Shown here: one piece after another, positions 12,421 to 25,387 of the stretch
How positions within the stretch are numbered: position 1 is the stretch's first letter
How the letters are laid out: each line of letters begins with the position of its first letter
From: Sapria himalayana
Lineage: Eukaryota; Streptophyta; Magnoliopsida; Malpighiales; Rafflesiaceae
Length of the DNA: 64,000 nucleotides
Direction of reading: 5' to 3'
NCBI GenBank assembly: GCA_029783825.1
Contig: JAREIK010000770.1
Span: 1 to 64,000, forward strand
Position numbers and translations under genes: made by a program
Notes under the pieces: generated by a model
Databases searched by the model: none
The model's input: the letters and a program-made list of their open reading frames with translations, nothing else
Told to the model about the DNA's origin: nothing

Positions 12421-14880
12421 CTGCTACTTCTACGCCGCACACACATAGCGACGGACTAGAGTACACACGTGCACATTTTATTGTCCATTTTGGTGTAGCA
12501 TTTAGAGGGGCCAACAAGTCCTAAAAGCAGCCAGAAGTATGGGCCACTAGCTTGTAGAGGGCCCCACTAGCAAGGCGGGATGATAACATTCAGACAACTA
12601 ACGAGACCGAGCAAAGTGGTCGGGAGTAAACCCATTTGTAGCTAGGAGTGGGTCCCACTAGCCATATCAGGCAGCATAAAGGGCAACCCAACCATCGCCC
12701 AACAGGAGTAGCGGGTAATCCATGATTAATTAGAGATACGGAAAAATCCGAAGCATCACCATGCAAGCCCAGTAAGCAATGGAGTCAATACCAGCTACAC
12801 GGGAGCGAATGATTCAAACATGTAGTTTATGTTTGTAGTCTTATTTGTATTTTGAACTTTATATGCACCATGTACTTATAGAGACGGATCATGACATACT
12901 CACACACACAATCTTGTCTATTTTCTATGTAGCATCCAATGAGGGCAACTGAACCCATGAGTATCTCTAATTGGGGCCTACTAATGCATTTTGTAAATAC
13001 ACATTAGGCAATGCTACACTCCCAGGAGCTAATGACCCATCTTTATAGCATTTTGTAATTTTACTTGTATACTAGCTTGGTTGTACACGTAGTTAATTAG
13101 ACTATGAGATGGACCTCATAACACATGAACACCGATGCATGCATATTTTTTGATATTTTGTCGATGCAACATACAGCCACTTCTTGGAGCTTGAGGTGGA
13201 AGCATTCTAACCCAAGAGATACTCTTTTGAGAATCATTGGAGCAAAAGAATGTAGAATTTAGAAGTGCGAATGAATTTACAAAGTGCCATAGATATGGAC
13301 TTGTAGATTTATGAGTATTCAGTTTTACATGTATTCCATTGCATAGCAATGACATAGGCAAACGCTTGATGCTACATGTCACACACATGCACAATCTTAT
13401 ATTTGCATAGTTTTAATATGGTGCATCATTCAGGTTCCTACAAAGGCTTGTAAAATCCGAATGGAAAGGACGTAGTGCACATAATGACTCAATGCCAACT
13501 CTGTAGTCCATGAAGGCCAGGTGATTTTTGTTGTATTCGTATGCTTGGAATTATTAGGCATTATGTTTTTTTATGTATTTTATGCATAGAGTCATTAAGG
13601 TGCATAGGATTTGGTGGGCTGGCCGAAATTAGTCAGCTTTTTACTCTCTTATAAGTGGTGTGCCTAAATGATGAATAAAGTGTTTATTTAAAAAAAACAA
13701 AAAAAACCATAAACCCTAAACTTTAAATCCATAACATTAAACCATAAACGATAACCCCAATCCATAAACCCTAAATCCTAAATCTCATGTTTTGCGCTTT
13801 TATAATCAAATGACTAAGTGTTAAATTTAAATTTAAATACACAACTTTTAAGAATGTTACAGATTTATTTTTTTGTATATGTAACACAAAGTCATGACTC
13901 AAGGGGTGAGTTATGGATTCGGTCTCTTTCTTGCTTTAGATTATTGTAGCATTAGCAATGGTCATGATTGTATAATTTGTCTAAAGAACACAAAATCATA
14001 TTGATGAGAATATGCCATAACTTGTGTCTCTCTGTTGAACATATTGTTAAGGCACATAGAATGATCTTGAATACATATTTAATCATGATAAAACTGGATC
14101 ACAGTATAGGATATGACCATAGCTTGTGGATTTTTTCTTTATATCGCAAAGTCATTGCACTAGGAATGATTGTAACTTTGGACATTCCTCAAGAACAATA
14201 GTCATGACCCTATAAATAGTTAAAGCTAGAGTACTACTCTTTATAACTTTCTATAGCTAAAATTTTTGGGATTGGAAATATCACTATGGCTTTTTCCTTT
14301 GATTTGTGACCTCAAGTGTCAATATGCAAGACTAATATTATGAGCAATGATTAAAACCTTTTATACATTTGAATATGATTCATTTACAACTTTTTGGGTA
14401 TTGTGAGCTTTTATACATAACTCATTTAATATAAAAAGAAAGAAATGATACTTTTCAAATCCATGAGGATATAAAAAAGGGCTTAGACATACCAATACAA
14501 TAAATTTTTTGATTCTTGATTGAAAGAAAGCCCATACTTCTTGCCCTGTTCAAACCGCCCAGGGGCTAGTTTGTTCTAATAGGCTACAAGGTGGTTATTT
14601 TTTTAGATGTCAACTATGTTTTAAAAAAATTGCTTTGAGTGTGTGCATGAGAGATATTTTAGAAGAAATTACAATAATCAATATAAATAGCATCCTCAAC
14701 AACTAGCTATTTCAACACATTGGGGTACAACTTTAGTTTAGTCTGTTAGCGTACATGAGTCAAATTACCTTTGAAGCCTAGTGATTCAACATCAAATATG
14801 ATGAGACATAATAAATATAAATTAAAAGCTCCTATTATTTTTGTTAGAGCTTTAGAATCATTATAGAGTTGAGAGAGGAA
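12421..14880 (+). repeat. Island X copy 1: unrecognised 2.46-kb non-satellite unit
   Basis: A block with clearly higher GC than the satellite, sharply bounded on both sides. It replaces roughly 100 bp of a monomer: satellite stops after CTCCTAAACCC and resumes at a TTATTCAGTATAAT block. The left part (to about 13,680) ends in ATGAATAAAGTG and then an A-rich tract, which resembles the 3' end of a polyadenylated transcript. A degenerate CCCTAAA run follows, then about 1.1 kb of further unique sequence. Two related copies lie at 43,811-45,726 and 59,365-61,834. Short frames at 13116-13394 (-) and 13968-14201 (+) are partly kept in copy 3, but they differ mostly by amino-acid-changing substitutions, and the second is frameshifted in copy 2, so I do not call them genes. 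No terminal inverted repeat or target duplication was found and the family is unknown. Confidence 0.7.
13707..13786. repeat. Degenerate plant-telomere-like heptamer run in X copy 1
   Basis: About eleven consecutive 7-bp words related to CCCTAAA (for example CCCTAAA, CTTTAAA, CATTAAA, CCATAAA). They lie directly after an A-rich tract at about 13,688-13,706. The 7-bp phase distinguishes the run from the 8-bp TAAA words of the satellite. The equivalent runs in the other X copies keep the phase. Confidence 0.65.
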
Positions 14881-16788
14881 TAAAATAAATTATTTTAATT
14901 ATTCAGTATAATTCTAAATTTTTATTTTAATTATTTATCAGTTTATTTTTATAGAAATATTAATTACAAATTAAATTATAAGTGAGACAGATCTAAATTA
15001 AATTAAACCGGTATATCCTAAATAATAAAGAATAAATCTTATTTTTTTTTTCATTTTAATTTTAAATATTAAATTAAATTATTTATTTGTTTATTTTTAT
15101 ATAAGTATTAATTACAAAAAAAAATTATGAGTTACACAAATATAATTTATAAAAATTATTTTTTATCAAAATAATATAGATAAACTTTTTAAAAGAAAAA
15201 AAAAATTTCAAAATAAAAAATTATTATATAGTAATATATTTTGCTTTGCTTTTGAATCATTTTTGGTTTTTTAATTATATCATAATTGATATATCTTTTT
15301 AATAATAGATTATTATTTTATTTTTTAATTATTATTAGAATATTTATTAATAAAATAGTTTATATTGAATTTATATGATATATACATATAATTATTATTA
15401 TAATTAAATATTGAATTCACTTTTGAAAAAAATTTAAAAATTATTATATTTTCAAAGGTTACCTTTGAAAATAACAAAAAATAATAAAAATAAATTTTTT
15501 GTTTATTTATTTTTTAAATAAAACCTATAAACCACTAAATGCATATACATTTAAATAAGTAAACTCCTAGACCCCGTATTGCCTAAATATAGTAACCATT
15601 AAACCGATATATAATACATAATAAATAATAAATCTAATTTTTATTTCTATTTATTATAATTTTAAATATTCATTTTAATTTTTTATTAGTTTATTTTTAT
15701 AGAAATATTTATTAGAAAATAAATTATGAGTGTGACAAATATAATATAAATAATTTATTTTTAATGAAATAATATATATACGCATATAAAAGAAGTAAAA
15801 ATTTAAAAATTTAAAATTATAATCCAGTAATATATATTACTTTAATTTTGAATCAATTTGGGTTTTGTAAATATATTTTAATTAATTTCTATCTTTTTAT
15901 TAATAGTTTATTAATTTAATTTTTGATCATTAATATAATATATATCAATTCAATTGTTTATATTGAATTTATATGATATAGAATTATTAAAATTATTATA
16001 ACTATAATATTATATTTACATTTAAAAAAATTTTAAATATTATTATATTTTCAAAGGTTATAAGCTAAGAAAATGAGAAAAAATAAGAAATTTTTTTTTA
16101 TTATTTTATTGTTTAAATAAAACCTATAAACCACAAAATGCCTAAAAACATAAATTGCTAAATTTTTAAATGACAAAACATCTAAAATCTTAAACCATTA
16201 TATTGGTAAACATTAATAATAAATCATAAATCTCATTTTAATTTTTATTCAGTATAATATAAAATTTTTATTTTAATTATTTATAAGTTTATTTTTATTG
16301 AAATATTAATTAAAAAATAAATTATTACGGTGATAGATATAATTATAATTAAACTTGTATACACTAAATAATAATTATTAAATCTCATTTTTTTTTCATT
16401 ATAATTTTAAATATTCATTTTAATTATTTATTTGTTTATTTTTATATAATTATTAATTACAAAATAAATTATTAGTTAGACAAATATAATTTAGATAAAT
16501 TATTTTTAATCAAAAAATATAGAGAAACATTTTAAAATAAAAAAAAATTCAAAACAAAAAATTATTATATTGTTATATATTTTGCTTTGCTTTTGAATTA
16601 TTTTATGTTTTGTAATTATATTTTAATTGATATCTATCTTATTAATAATAGATTATTTATTTATTTTTTGATCATTATTAGAATATTTATCACTAAAATT
16701 GGTTATATTGACTTTATATGATATATAAATTTATTAATTCTTATAACTAAATATTGTATTAGCTTTTAAAAAAAGTTTTAAAATTATT

Positions 16789-16820
16789 ATATTTTCAAAG
16801 GTTATAACCTTTGAAAATAT
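16789..16820. repeat. Perfect 32-bp palindrome, satellite landmark
   Basis: A second perfect 32-bp version of the dyad, with half-site ATATTTTCAAAGGTTA and the axis at 16,804/16,805. It lies close to the right-hand limit of collinearity between the 8.8-16.8 kb and 40.2-47.6 kb duplicons. Confidence 0.9.
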
Positions 16821-17689
16821 CAAAAAATAACAAAAATAATTTTTTTGTTATTTTATTTTTTAAATTAAAACATATAAACCACTAAATGCATTTATAGTTA
16901 AATCAGTAAACACCTAAATACATAAACCATTAAACCACTATATACTACCTAATAATTAATAAAACTAATTTTAATTTTATTTATTATAATTTTAAATATT
17001 GATTTTAATATTTATTAGTTTATTTTTATAAAATATTTCTTCCAAAATAAATTAAGAAAGCAACAAGTATAAGTTAAATAATTTATTTTTAATCAAAAAA
17101 ATATAGACGCTTATAAATGAAGTAAAAATTTAAAAATTAAAAATTATTATTCAAGAATATATTTTAGTTTAACCTTTAATCAATTTGTGTATTGTAAATA
17201 TTTTTTAATTAATATCTATCTTATTATTAATAGTTTATTAATTTAATTTTTGATCATTATAATATTATCTCTCAATAAAATTGTTTATATTAAATTTATA
17301 TGATATATAATTATTAATATTAAAATAACTAAATATTGTATTCACATTTCAAAAAATTTTAAATATTATTATATTTTCAAAGATTATAACCTATGAAAAT
17401 GATAAAAAATTACAAATATTTTTTTTTGTTATTTTATTGTTTTAATAAAACTTATAAACCATTAAATACCTAAAAACATAAATTGTAAAACTCCTAAAGG
17501 AGAAAACCTTTATATACTCAAACCATTAAACAGGTGTACATTAATAAAAAATCATAAATCTCAATTTTAATTTTATTAAGTATAATTTAAAATTTTATTT
17601 TAATTATTTATCAGTTTATTTTTATAGAAATATTATTTATAAAATAAATTATTAGTGAGACAGATCTAATTTAAATAATTATATGATTC

Positions 17690-18060
17690 TTATTAATAAT
17701 AGTTTTTAATTTTTTATTAATTATTATGATAATATGTATTAAAAAAATTATTTATATTGAGTTTACATAATATATAACTAAATAATTATTAAGATTATTA
17801 TAATAAGTATTAATTATTTACATTATAATTATTACAATATAGAACTAAATAAGTTTTATTGATAATTATTAAGATTATTATAATTATTATAATATGTATT
17901 AATTTTTTTATTAATCATTATTACATTATATAACTAAATAATTTTTTATTGATCATTATTAAAATATGTATTAATAAAATTATTATAATTATTTGTATAT
18001 AAATAAATAAAATTATTTATTGTTCATTATTATAATTAAGATTATTATAACAAAATATTA
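17690..18060. repeat. Local expansion of a sub-monomer block
   Basis: In place of one copy of the block around TTTATTGATCATTATTATAAT, this stretch has several degenerate tandem copies mixed with ACTAAATA and TTAAGATTATTATAA words. It reads as slippage or short-unit tandem growth inside a single monomer. Confidence 0.55.
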
Positions 18061-21000
18061 AATTCATAATTAAAAAAAATTAAAAATTATTATATTTTCA
18101 AAGTTTATAACCTTTAAAAATTAAAAAAAAATCAAAAAATTAAATTTTTTATTTTTTCATTCTTTAAATAAAAACTATAAATCACTAAAGGCCTAAGCAC
18201 TTAAATCACTAAACCCCAAAACACCTAAATACTTAAACCATTAAACTACTATATCCTGAATAAAAAAAAATCTCTATTTTATTTGTATTCATTTTAGTTT
18301 TAAAAATTCATTTTAATTATTTATTAGATTATTTTTATAGAATTATAAATTAAAAATAAATTATGAGGAAGACAAATATAATTTAAATAATTTACTTTTA
18401 ATAAAAAAAAATAAACTTATAAAAAGAAGAAAAATATCAAAAAAATTATTATTTAGTAATATATAATTTATTTTGATTTTTAATAAATACTTAAACCTTA
18501 AATATAATTTAAAAAATTTAAATAAATATTAATTACAAAATAAATTATGGGTGATACAAATATAATTTAAATAATATATTTTTCATCAAAAAAATATATA
18601 TGCTTATAAAATAATGCAAAAAGTAAATAAAAATTATTATTTAGTAATAAATTTTACTTAGATTTTGAATCATTTTAGTTTTTTTAATTATATTTTAATT
18701 TATATCTATCTTATTAATAATAGTTTATTAATTTATTTTTTTATAATTGATATAATATCTATCAATAAAATTCTTTATATTTGTTGATATTATATATAGT
18801 TATAATAATTATTATTACTAAATATCGTATATAGATTTTTTAAAAATTTTAAAATTATTATATTTTCAAATGTTATTATCTTTGAAAATTTGAAAAAATA
18901 TCAAAGATAAATTTTTTGTTATTTCATTATTTAAATAAAACCTATAAACCACTAAATTCCTAAAAACATAAATTACTCTACTCCAAAATGACAAAACCTT
19001 TAAATACTTAAACTATTAAATTAGTATACATAAATAATAAATCAGAAATCTCAATTTAATTTTTATTAAGTATAATTTTAAATTTTTATTTTAATTATTT
19101 ATCAGTTTATTTTTATAGAAATATTAATTACAAAAGAAATTATTAGTGAGACAGATATAATTTAAATTAAACCGGTATACACTAAATAATAAATAATAAA
19201 TGTCATTTTTTTTCATTATAATTTTAAATATTGATTTTAATTATTTATTTGTTTATTTTTATATAAATATTAATTACAAAATAAAGTATAAGTTACACAA
19301 ATATAATTTATATAAATTATTTTTAAACAAAAAAAATATAGATAAACTAATTAAAAGAAGAAAAAAACTAAAAACAAAAATTATTATATAGTAATATATT
19401 TTGCTTTGTTTCTGAATCATTTTAGGTTTTGTAATTATATTTTAATTGATATCTAACTTATTAATAATAAATTATGAAATTATTTTTTTATCATTTTTAT
19501 AATATTTATCATTAAAAATGTCTATATTGAATTTATGATATATATATTTAATAATTATTATGACTAAATATTATATTCACTTTTGGAAAAAATTTTATAA
19601 TTATTATATTTTCAAAGATTATAATCTTTTAACATGTGAAAAATAAAAAAATATATATTTTTTTGTAATTTTATTATTTAAATAAAACCTATAAACCACT
19701 AAATACTTAAACACTTAAATCACTAAACTATAAAATCCCGATACCCGTATATAGATAATCATTTAAACTGGTATAACCTAAATAATAATTAATAAATCTC
19801 ATTTTTATTTGTTTTCATTATAATTTAAAAATTCATTTGATTCTTTAGTTTTTTATTTATATATATTTATTAATTATAAAATAAATTATGAGTTAAAAAT
19901 ATAATTTATAAAAATTATTTTTCATCAAAAAATAGATAAGCTTATAAAAAGAATAAAAATTTAAAAACAAATAATTATTATTAAGTAATATATTTTGCTT
20001 TGCTTTTTAATCATTTGATATTATATTTTATGTAATATCAATATTATTCATAATAGATTTTTAATATATTATTTGATAATTATTAGGATATCTATCAGTA
20101 AAATTGTTTATATTGAATTTATATGATATATAATTATTATGATTATTATAAATAAATATTTATTCACTTTTTGAAAAAAGTTTAAAAATTATTATATTTT
20201 CATATGTAGAACTTCTAAATGCATACATAGTTAAATATCAAAAAACAATTTTCATATAAAAATTATTATTATAAATAAAATTGTTTATTCACCTTTGAAA
20301 ATATCAAAAAATAATTTTTTTTTATTTTATTTTTTAAATAAAAATTATAAACCACTAAATGCATACATAGTTAAATCAGTAAACTTCTAAACCCCGTTAT
20401 GCATAAATACTTAAACCATTAAATTTTTATATACTACTTAATAATTAATAAATCTAATTTTTATTTATATTTATTATAATTTTAAATATTTATTTTAATT
20501 ATTTATTAGTTTATTTTTATAGAAATATTTTTTACAAAATAAAGTATGAGTGCGAAAAATATAATTTAATTAATTTATTTTTAATAAAAAAAAATATATG
20601 CTTATAAAAGAATTACAAATTTAAAAGTTAATAATTATTATCAAGTAATATATTTTACTTTAATTTTGAATCAATTTGAGTTTTGTAAATATTTTTTAAT
20701 TATTATCTATATTTTTAGTAATAGTTTATTAAATTAATTTTGGATCATTTATATATTATCTATCAATAAAATTATTTATATTGAATTTATATGATATATA
20801 ATTATTAATATTATTATAACTAAATAGAGTATTCACATTTTAAAAAATTGTAAATATTATTATATTTTCAAAGGTTATAACCTATTAAAATGATAACAAA
20901 TTATAGAAATTTCTTTGGTTATTTTTTTTATAAAAACCCTATAAACCATTAAAAGCCTAAAACATAAATCGCTAATATACTAATGGCAAAACCTCTAAAT

Positions 21001-23848
21001 ACTTAAACCATTAAACTGGTATACATTAATAATAAATTTTAAATCTCATTTTAATTTTTATTCAGTATAATTTCAAATTTTTATTTTTATTATTTATCTG
21101 CTTATTTTTAAAGAAATTCTAATTTCAAAATAATTTATTAGTTCTACAGATCTAATTTAAATTAAACCAGTATCCCTAAATAATAAATAATAAATCTTAT
21201 TTTTTTTCATTATAAATTTAAATATTCATTTTAATTATTAATTTGTTTATTTATATATAAATATTAATTAAAAAATAAATTGAATTAGACAAATAAATTT
21301 ATATATATTAATTTTCATCAAAAAATTATAAATAAACTTTTTAGAAGAAAAAAAAATTTCTAAGCAAAAAATTATTATATAGTAAAATAATTTGCTTTGA
21401 TTCTGAATCATTTTAGTTTTTATAATTATATTTTAATTGATATTTATTTTTTTAATTGAAATCTATCCTATTAATAATAGATTATTAATTTATTTTTTGA
21501 TCATTATTAGAATATTTATCAATAAAATTGTTTATATTGAATTTATATAATATATGAATATAAAGATTCTTATAACTAAAGATTGTATTCACTTTTGAAA
21601 AAAAGTTAAAAATTATTATATTTGAAAAATTATAACATTTGAAAATATTAAAAAATAATAAATATATATTTATTGTTATTTTATTTTTTAAATAAACCCT
21701 ATAAACCACAAAAAGCCTAAAAACATAAATTGATAAACTCCTAAACGTCAAAACCTCTAAATACGTATTCCATTAAACTGGTATACATTAATAATAAATC
21801 ATAAATCTCATTTTAATTTTTATTTTAATTATTTATCAGTTTATTTTTATAGAAATATTAATTACAAAATAAATTATTAGTGAGACAGATCTAATTTAAA
21901 TTAAATCGGTATCCCTAAATAATAAATAATAAATATCATTTTTTTTTCATTATAATTTTAAATATTCATTTTAATTATTTATTTGTTTATTTATATATAA
22001 ATATTAATTACAAAATAAATTGAGTTAGACAAATATAATTTATATAATTTGTTTTTCATCAAAAAATTATAGTTAAACTTTTTAAAAGAAAAAAAAATTT
22101 CAAAGCAAAAAATTATTATATAGTAATATGTTTTGCTTTGCTTCTGAATCATTTTAGGTTTTGTAATTATATATTAATTGATATCTATCTTATTAATAAT
22201 AAATTATTAATTTATCTTTTGATCATTATTTGAATATTTATCAAAAAAATTATTTATATTGAAAAAAATTTTAAAATTATTATATTTTCAAAGGTTATAA
22301 CCATTTAAAATTAGAAAAAATATAAAAAAAATATTTTTTTTTGTTATTCTATTGTTTAAATAAAACATATACATCACTAAATGTCTAAGCATTTAAATCA
22401 CTAAACTACAAAATTCTGATACTTCTATATAGATAATCCTTTAAATTGATATACCCTAAATAATAATTAATAAATTTAATTTTTAGTTGTTTTCATTATA
22501 ATTTAAAAAATTCATTATGATTGTTTAGTTTTTTATTTTTATATATGTATTAATTATAAAATAATTTATGAGTTAAAAATATAATTTATAAAAATTATTT
22601 TTAATCAAAAAATTGATAAGCTTATAAAAAGAATAACAATTTAAAAACAAATAATTATTATTTAGTAATATATTTTGCTTTGCTTTTGAATCATTTTAGG
22701 TTTTGATATTATATTTTAAGTAATATCAATCTTATTCATAATAGATTTTTTAATTATTTTTTGATAATTATTAGAATATCTATCAATAAAATTGTTTATA
22801 TTACATTTATATGATATATAATTATTATGATTATTATAAATAAATATTGTATTCACTTTTGAAAAAAATTTAAAAATTATTATATTTTCAAAGGTTATAA
22901 TCTTAAAAAATTAGAAAAAATAAAAAAAATAAATTTTTAGTTATTTTATTTTTTAAATATAACCTATAGACCATCAAATGCTTACTTCCATAAATTAGTA
23001 AGCTCATAAACCCCGAAACCCCTAAATATATAAAGATTTTATCATCTATATACTACTTAATAAATAATAAATCACATTTTTATTTCTATTTATTATAATT
23101 TTATATATTCATTTTAATTATTTATAGTTATTTTTTAGAAAAATTAATTACAAAATTAATTTGGAGTGAGACAAATATTATTTAAATAATTTATTTTTAA
23201 TCAAAAAAAACATAAGGTTATAAAAAGAAGAAAAATTTAAAAATTAAATTTTATTATTTAGTAATTTATTTTGATTTGATTTTGAATCAGTTTATGTTAT
23301 GGAAATATATTTTATTATTATTTATATTATTAATAATAGTTTATAGCATTACTACATTTTTTTCAAAAAATACTTAAAATATTAAGGAATAGCTAAAGAT
23401 GACCTCAAACATTAGTAGCATCAATTACAAGTTAATTAATTGCTAAAATTAGGCAGCTTAATATACAAAAAAATATACAACTAATAACAACCATTATAAT
23501 AATCATTTGAAAGGTCTATCCCGAAACAGCAAAGAAAATCCAAACCCAATTAATTATCTCTTCTACAACTTCTCCCTTTTCTTCCTCCACTATAGAAGGA
23601 CAACCAAAGATGAAAAGTGTTAATCATGTAGACATAAATTTTTAAGATGAAAGAGTAATTAAAAAAACAAAATATTACCTTATAAAATTTAATACACCCA
23701 CTCCAAATTTAGTTGGCCAACTTTAGTTGGAAGAATATTTGGATCTTGAGACCCCTCTGAAAATTGTAATTGAACCATATTTTTATTAAATTGAATGAAT
23801 AAAATAAGTAAAAGTGAAATTAAAATTTACAAGATTTATATACTAACC

Positions 23849-24157
23849 TTATTCATTATCATCAATGTCTTGAACTAATTCTTCAATTTCAATAGGTTTG
23901 TTTGAGCTTCTCAACCAATCTGGAAGACATATGAGAACTTCAGCTGTAATAGGTGTTAAAGTACTCCTAAATTTATCTAAAGTTCTCCCCTCACTGATAA
24001 ATGTAGATTCGTAGGCCATAGTAGATGCTTGGATAGCAAATACATTTCTTGCTTCATTTTTCAAAGAAGAATACCTAACCTCATTTACCTTCCACCAGTT
24101 TAGAAAATCAAAATCAATTCTATTTTTTTCAAGTTTGTCCTCCAAGTACCTATCCAA
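23849..24157 (-). pseudogene. hAT C-terminal dimerisation domain (copy 1)
   Basis: A 102-codon open segment preceded by an in-frame TAG (24,158-24,160). The motif order is that of the hAT dimerisation domain: DFLNWWKVNEVRYSSL, then ARNVFAIQASTMAYESTF, then EGRTLDKFRSTLTP, then VLICLPDWLRSSNKPIE, ending DIDDNE. In hAT enzymes this domain both dimerises and supplies the third catalytic residue; the Glu in AYES is the likely equivalent. TFISEG replaces the usual TFSTGG, a local degradation. A GTTAGT donor-like site follows the end, with an AATTTTCAG acceptor-like site about 90 bp further on, also seen in copy 2, so a short 3' intron is possible. This is the best preserved fragment, but it cannot act alone. 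Confidence 0.85.
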
Positions 24158-24205
24158 CTATTCCAATGCTAGAACTTGTTGTGCTTTCTCCAATTCAACA
24201 ATAAA

Positions 24206-24434
24206 AATCATCAACATAAGTATCACTACCATCAAAGAAATCATCATTTTTCTTCAACACAGTAGAAGAGAAATCATCTTCTTTTGATTCATCTTTATTT
24301 AAATCTTTATAATCATCCATCATCTCATTTAAAGCATTTATAAACTTTTTCACTAATTTTTTAACCAATTCCTTTCCATAATGCTAAGTGTACTTAACAT
24401 TGAGATATTTGAGCTTATATCTTGGATCCAACAC
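24206..24434 (-). pseudogene. hAT transposase VLDPRYK segment (copy 1)
   Basis: In the same frame as the core there is VLDPRYKLKYLNVKYT, the hallmark linker of plant hAT transposases, then a TAG at 24,384-24,386, then HYGKELVKKLVKKFINALNE and an acidic stretch rich in D and K. A one-base insertion near 24,208 (relative to copy 2) shifts the frame into the C-terminal domain. The TAG is at the same codon as one in copy 2 (33,295-33,297), so it was present before the copies separated. Confidence 0.8.
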
Positions 24435-24698
24435 TACTGCTACAAAAAGCAAAATATTTGTTGACTAAATAGAAAATATTCTTGTCATCGACCACAATAT
24501 TTGTTGAATTTATGACTCATTTTCATACCCATTTCAGACACCATTGTATCTCTACTATTTTCACAAAGCTCAATTTTTTTTCGAAATTTGAATAATATCA
24601 GCAAAATAAACACTAGAGGAAAAATATTATGAGCCAAAAAATTTACAAGTTACCTCATAAAAAGTCTTAAAGAAATGAGCCAAAATTTTGTCATTTGT

Positions 24699-25385
24699 TC
24701 AGTCTCTCTCAGTTGGAACGTTTGAACCAAACTCCTTCAAAAACCTTTTGTTTTTTTCCTCCAACTTATCAAATTCTTTTTGATATTTTATATTAGTTTG
24801 TAGAATCAAATAAGTTGAATTCCATCTTGCAGGACAATCTAATTGCAATGAAGATCCATATTTCAAGTTTGCTTTTTCAACACATAACTTAAACATGTGT
24901 AATCTTTTAGGACTGCTCCTCACATATTTCACCACACTTCTATTTTTTTGAATAGCACCCTCAACTACTGCAATGCAGTTTCTGATAATTAACTTTAGGA
25001 TATGAGCACAATATCTCATAAGAAAATTCTCCCCTCTCAAAGGTATGACACTTTTCTTTACAAGCCTCTTTTTCAATTGTTCAACTACAACATCATTATT
25101 TCAAGCATTGTCAATAGTAATGCACATCAACTTTCTCAAACCCCATTCATTCATGCAAAACTCAATAGCATTTCTAATATTAACTCCAGAATGACTTATA
25201 ATTATGCAAAAGTTCAAAAGGCTTTTATTCATATTCCATTGAAAATCAATGGAATGAATAGTCAAACATATATAAGACAAATTTTGAATGCTAGACCAAG
25301 AGTCAGAAGTCAATGAAAATCTACAACAATTCGATGATATGCTATCAAATAATTTCTTCTTTTCCTTCACAAACAAAAAAAACAA
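24699..25385 (-). pseudogene. hAT transposase RNase-H-like core (copy 1)
   Basis: One reading frame of 229 codons interrupted by a single TGA at 25,101-25,103. The first part (25,385-25,104) has LFVKEKKKLF, then SLTSDSWSSIQNLSYICLT, where the Asp in TSDSW matches the first catalytic Asp of hAT transposases. It also has LRKLMCITIDNA, where TIDNA holds the second Asp. The second part has YCAHILKLI, VKYVRSSPKR and CPARWNSTYLIL, all familiar in RICESLEEPER-type proteins. The frame ends at TGA 24,699-24,701, where relatives have an Asp-Trp pair, so TGG to TGA is likely. Recognisable protein continues past this stop (HFFKTFYE) but soon meets more stops. It is non-functional in its present form. Confidence 0.85.
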
Positions 25386-25387
25386 TC

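Larger units (their letters stand above)
14881..23345 (+). repeat. Satellite array block 3
   Basis: Direct-orientation satellite between island X copy 1 and hAT copy 1. Dyads are seen near 15.46, 16.06, 16.80, 17.39, 18.11, 18.87, 19.62, 20.88, 22.30 and 22.90 kb. The first 1.9 kb is collinear with 45,726-47,640 (offset about 30.85 kb); beyond about 16.8 kb the correspondence is lost, so a duplicon edge lies there. The CTTACTT-type monomer recurs near 22,980. The array is interrupted at 23,346 inside a monomer by hAT sequence. The frames at 19200-19391 (+) and 21485-21751 (-) are low-complexity and are not genes. Confidence 0.8.

Noticed and set aside
12421..14880. Island X as organellar DNA insertion
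   Set aside because: I could not recognise any plastid or mitochondrial gene, tRNA or rRNA in it on either strand.
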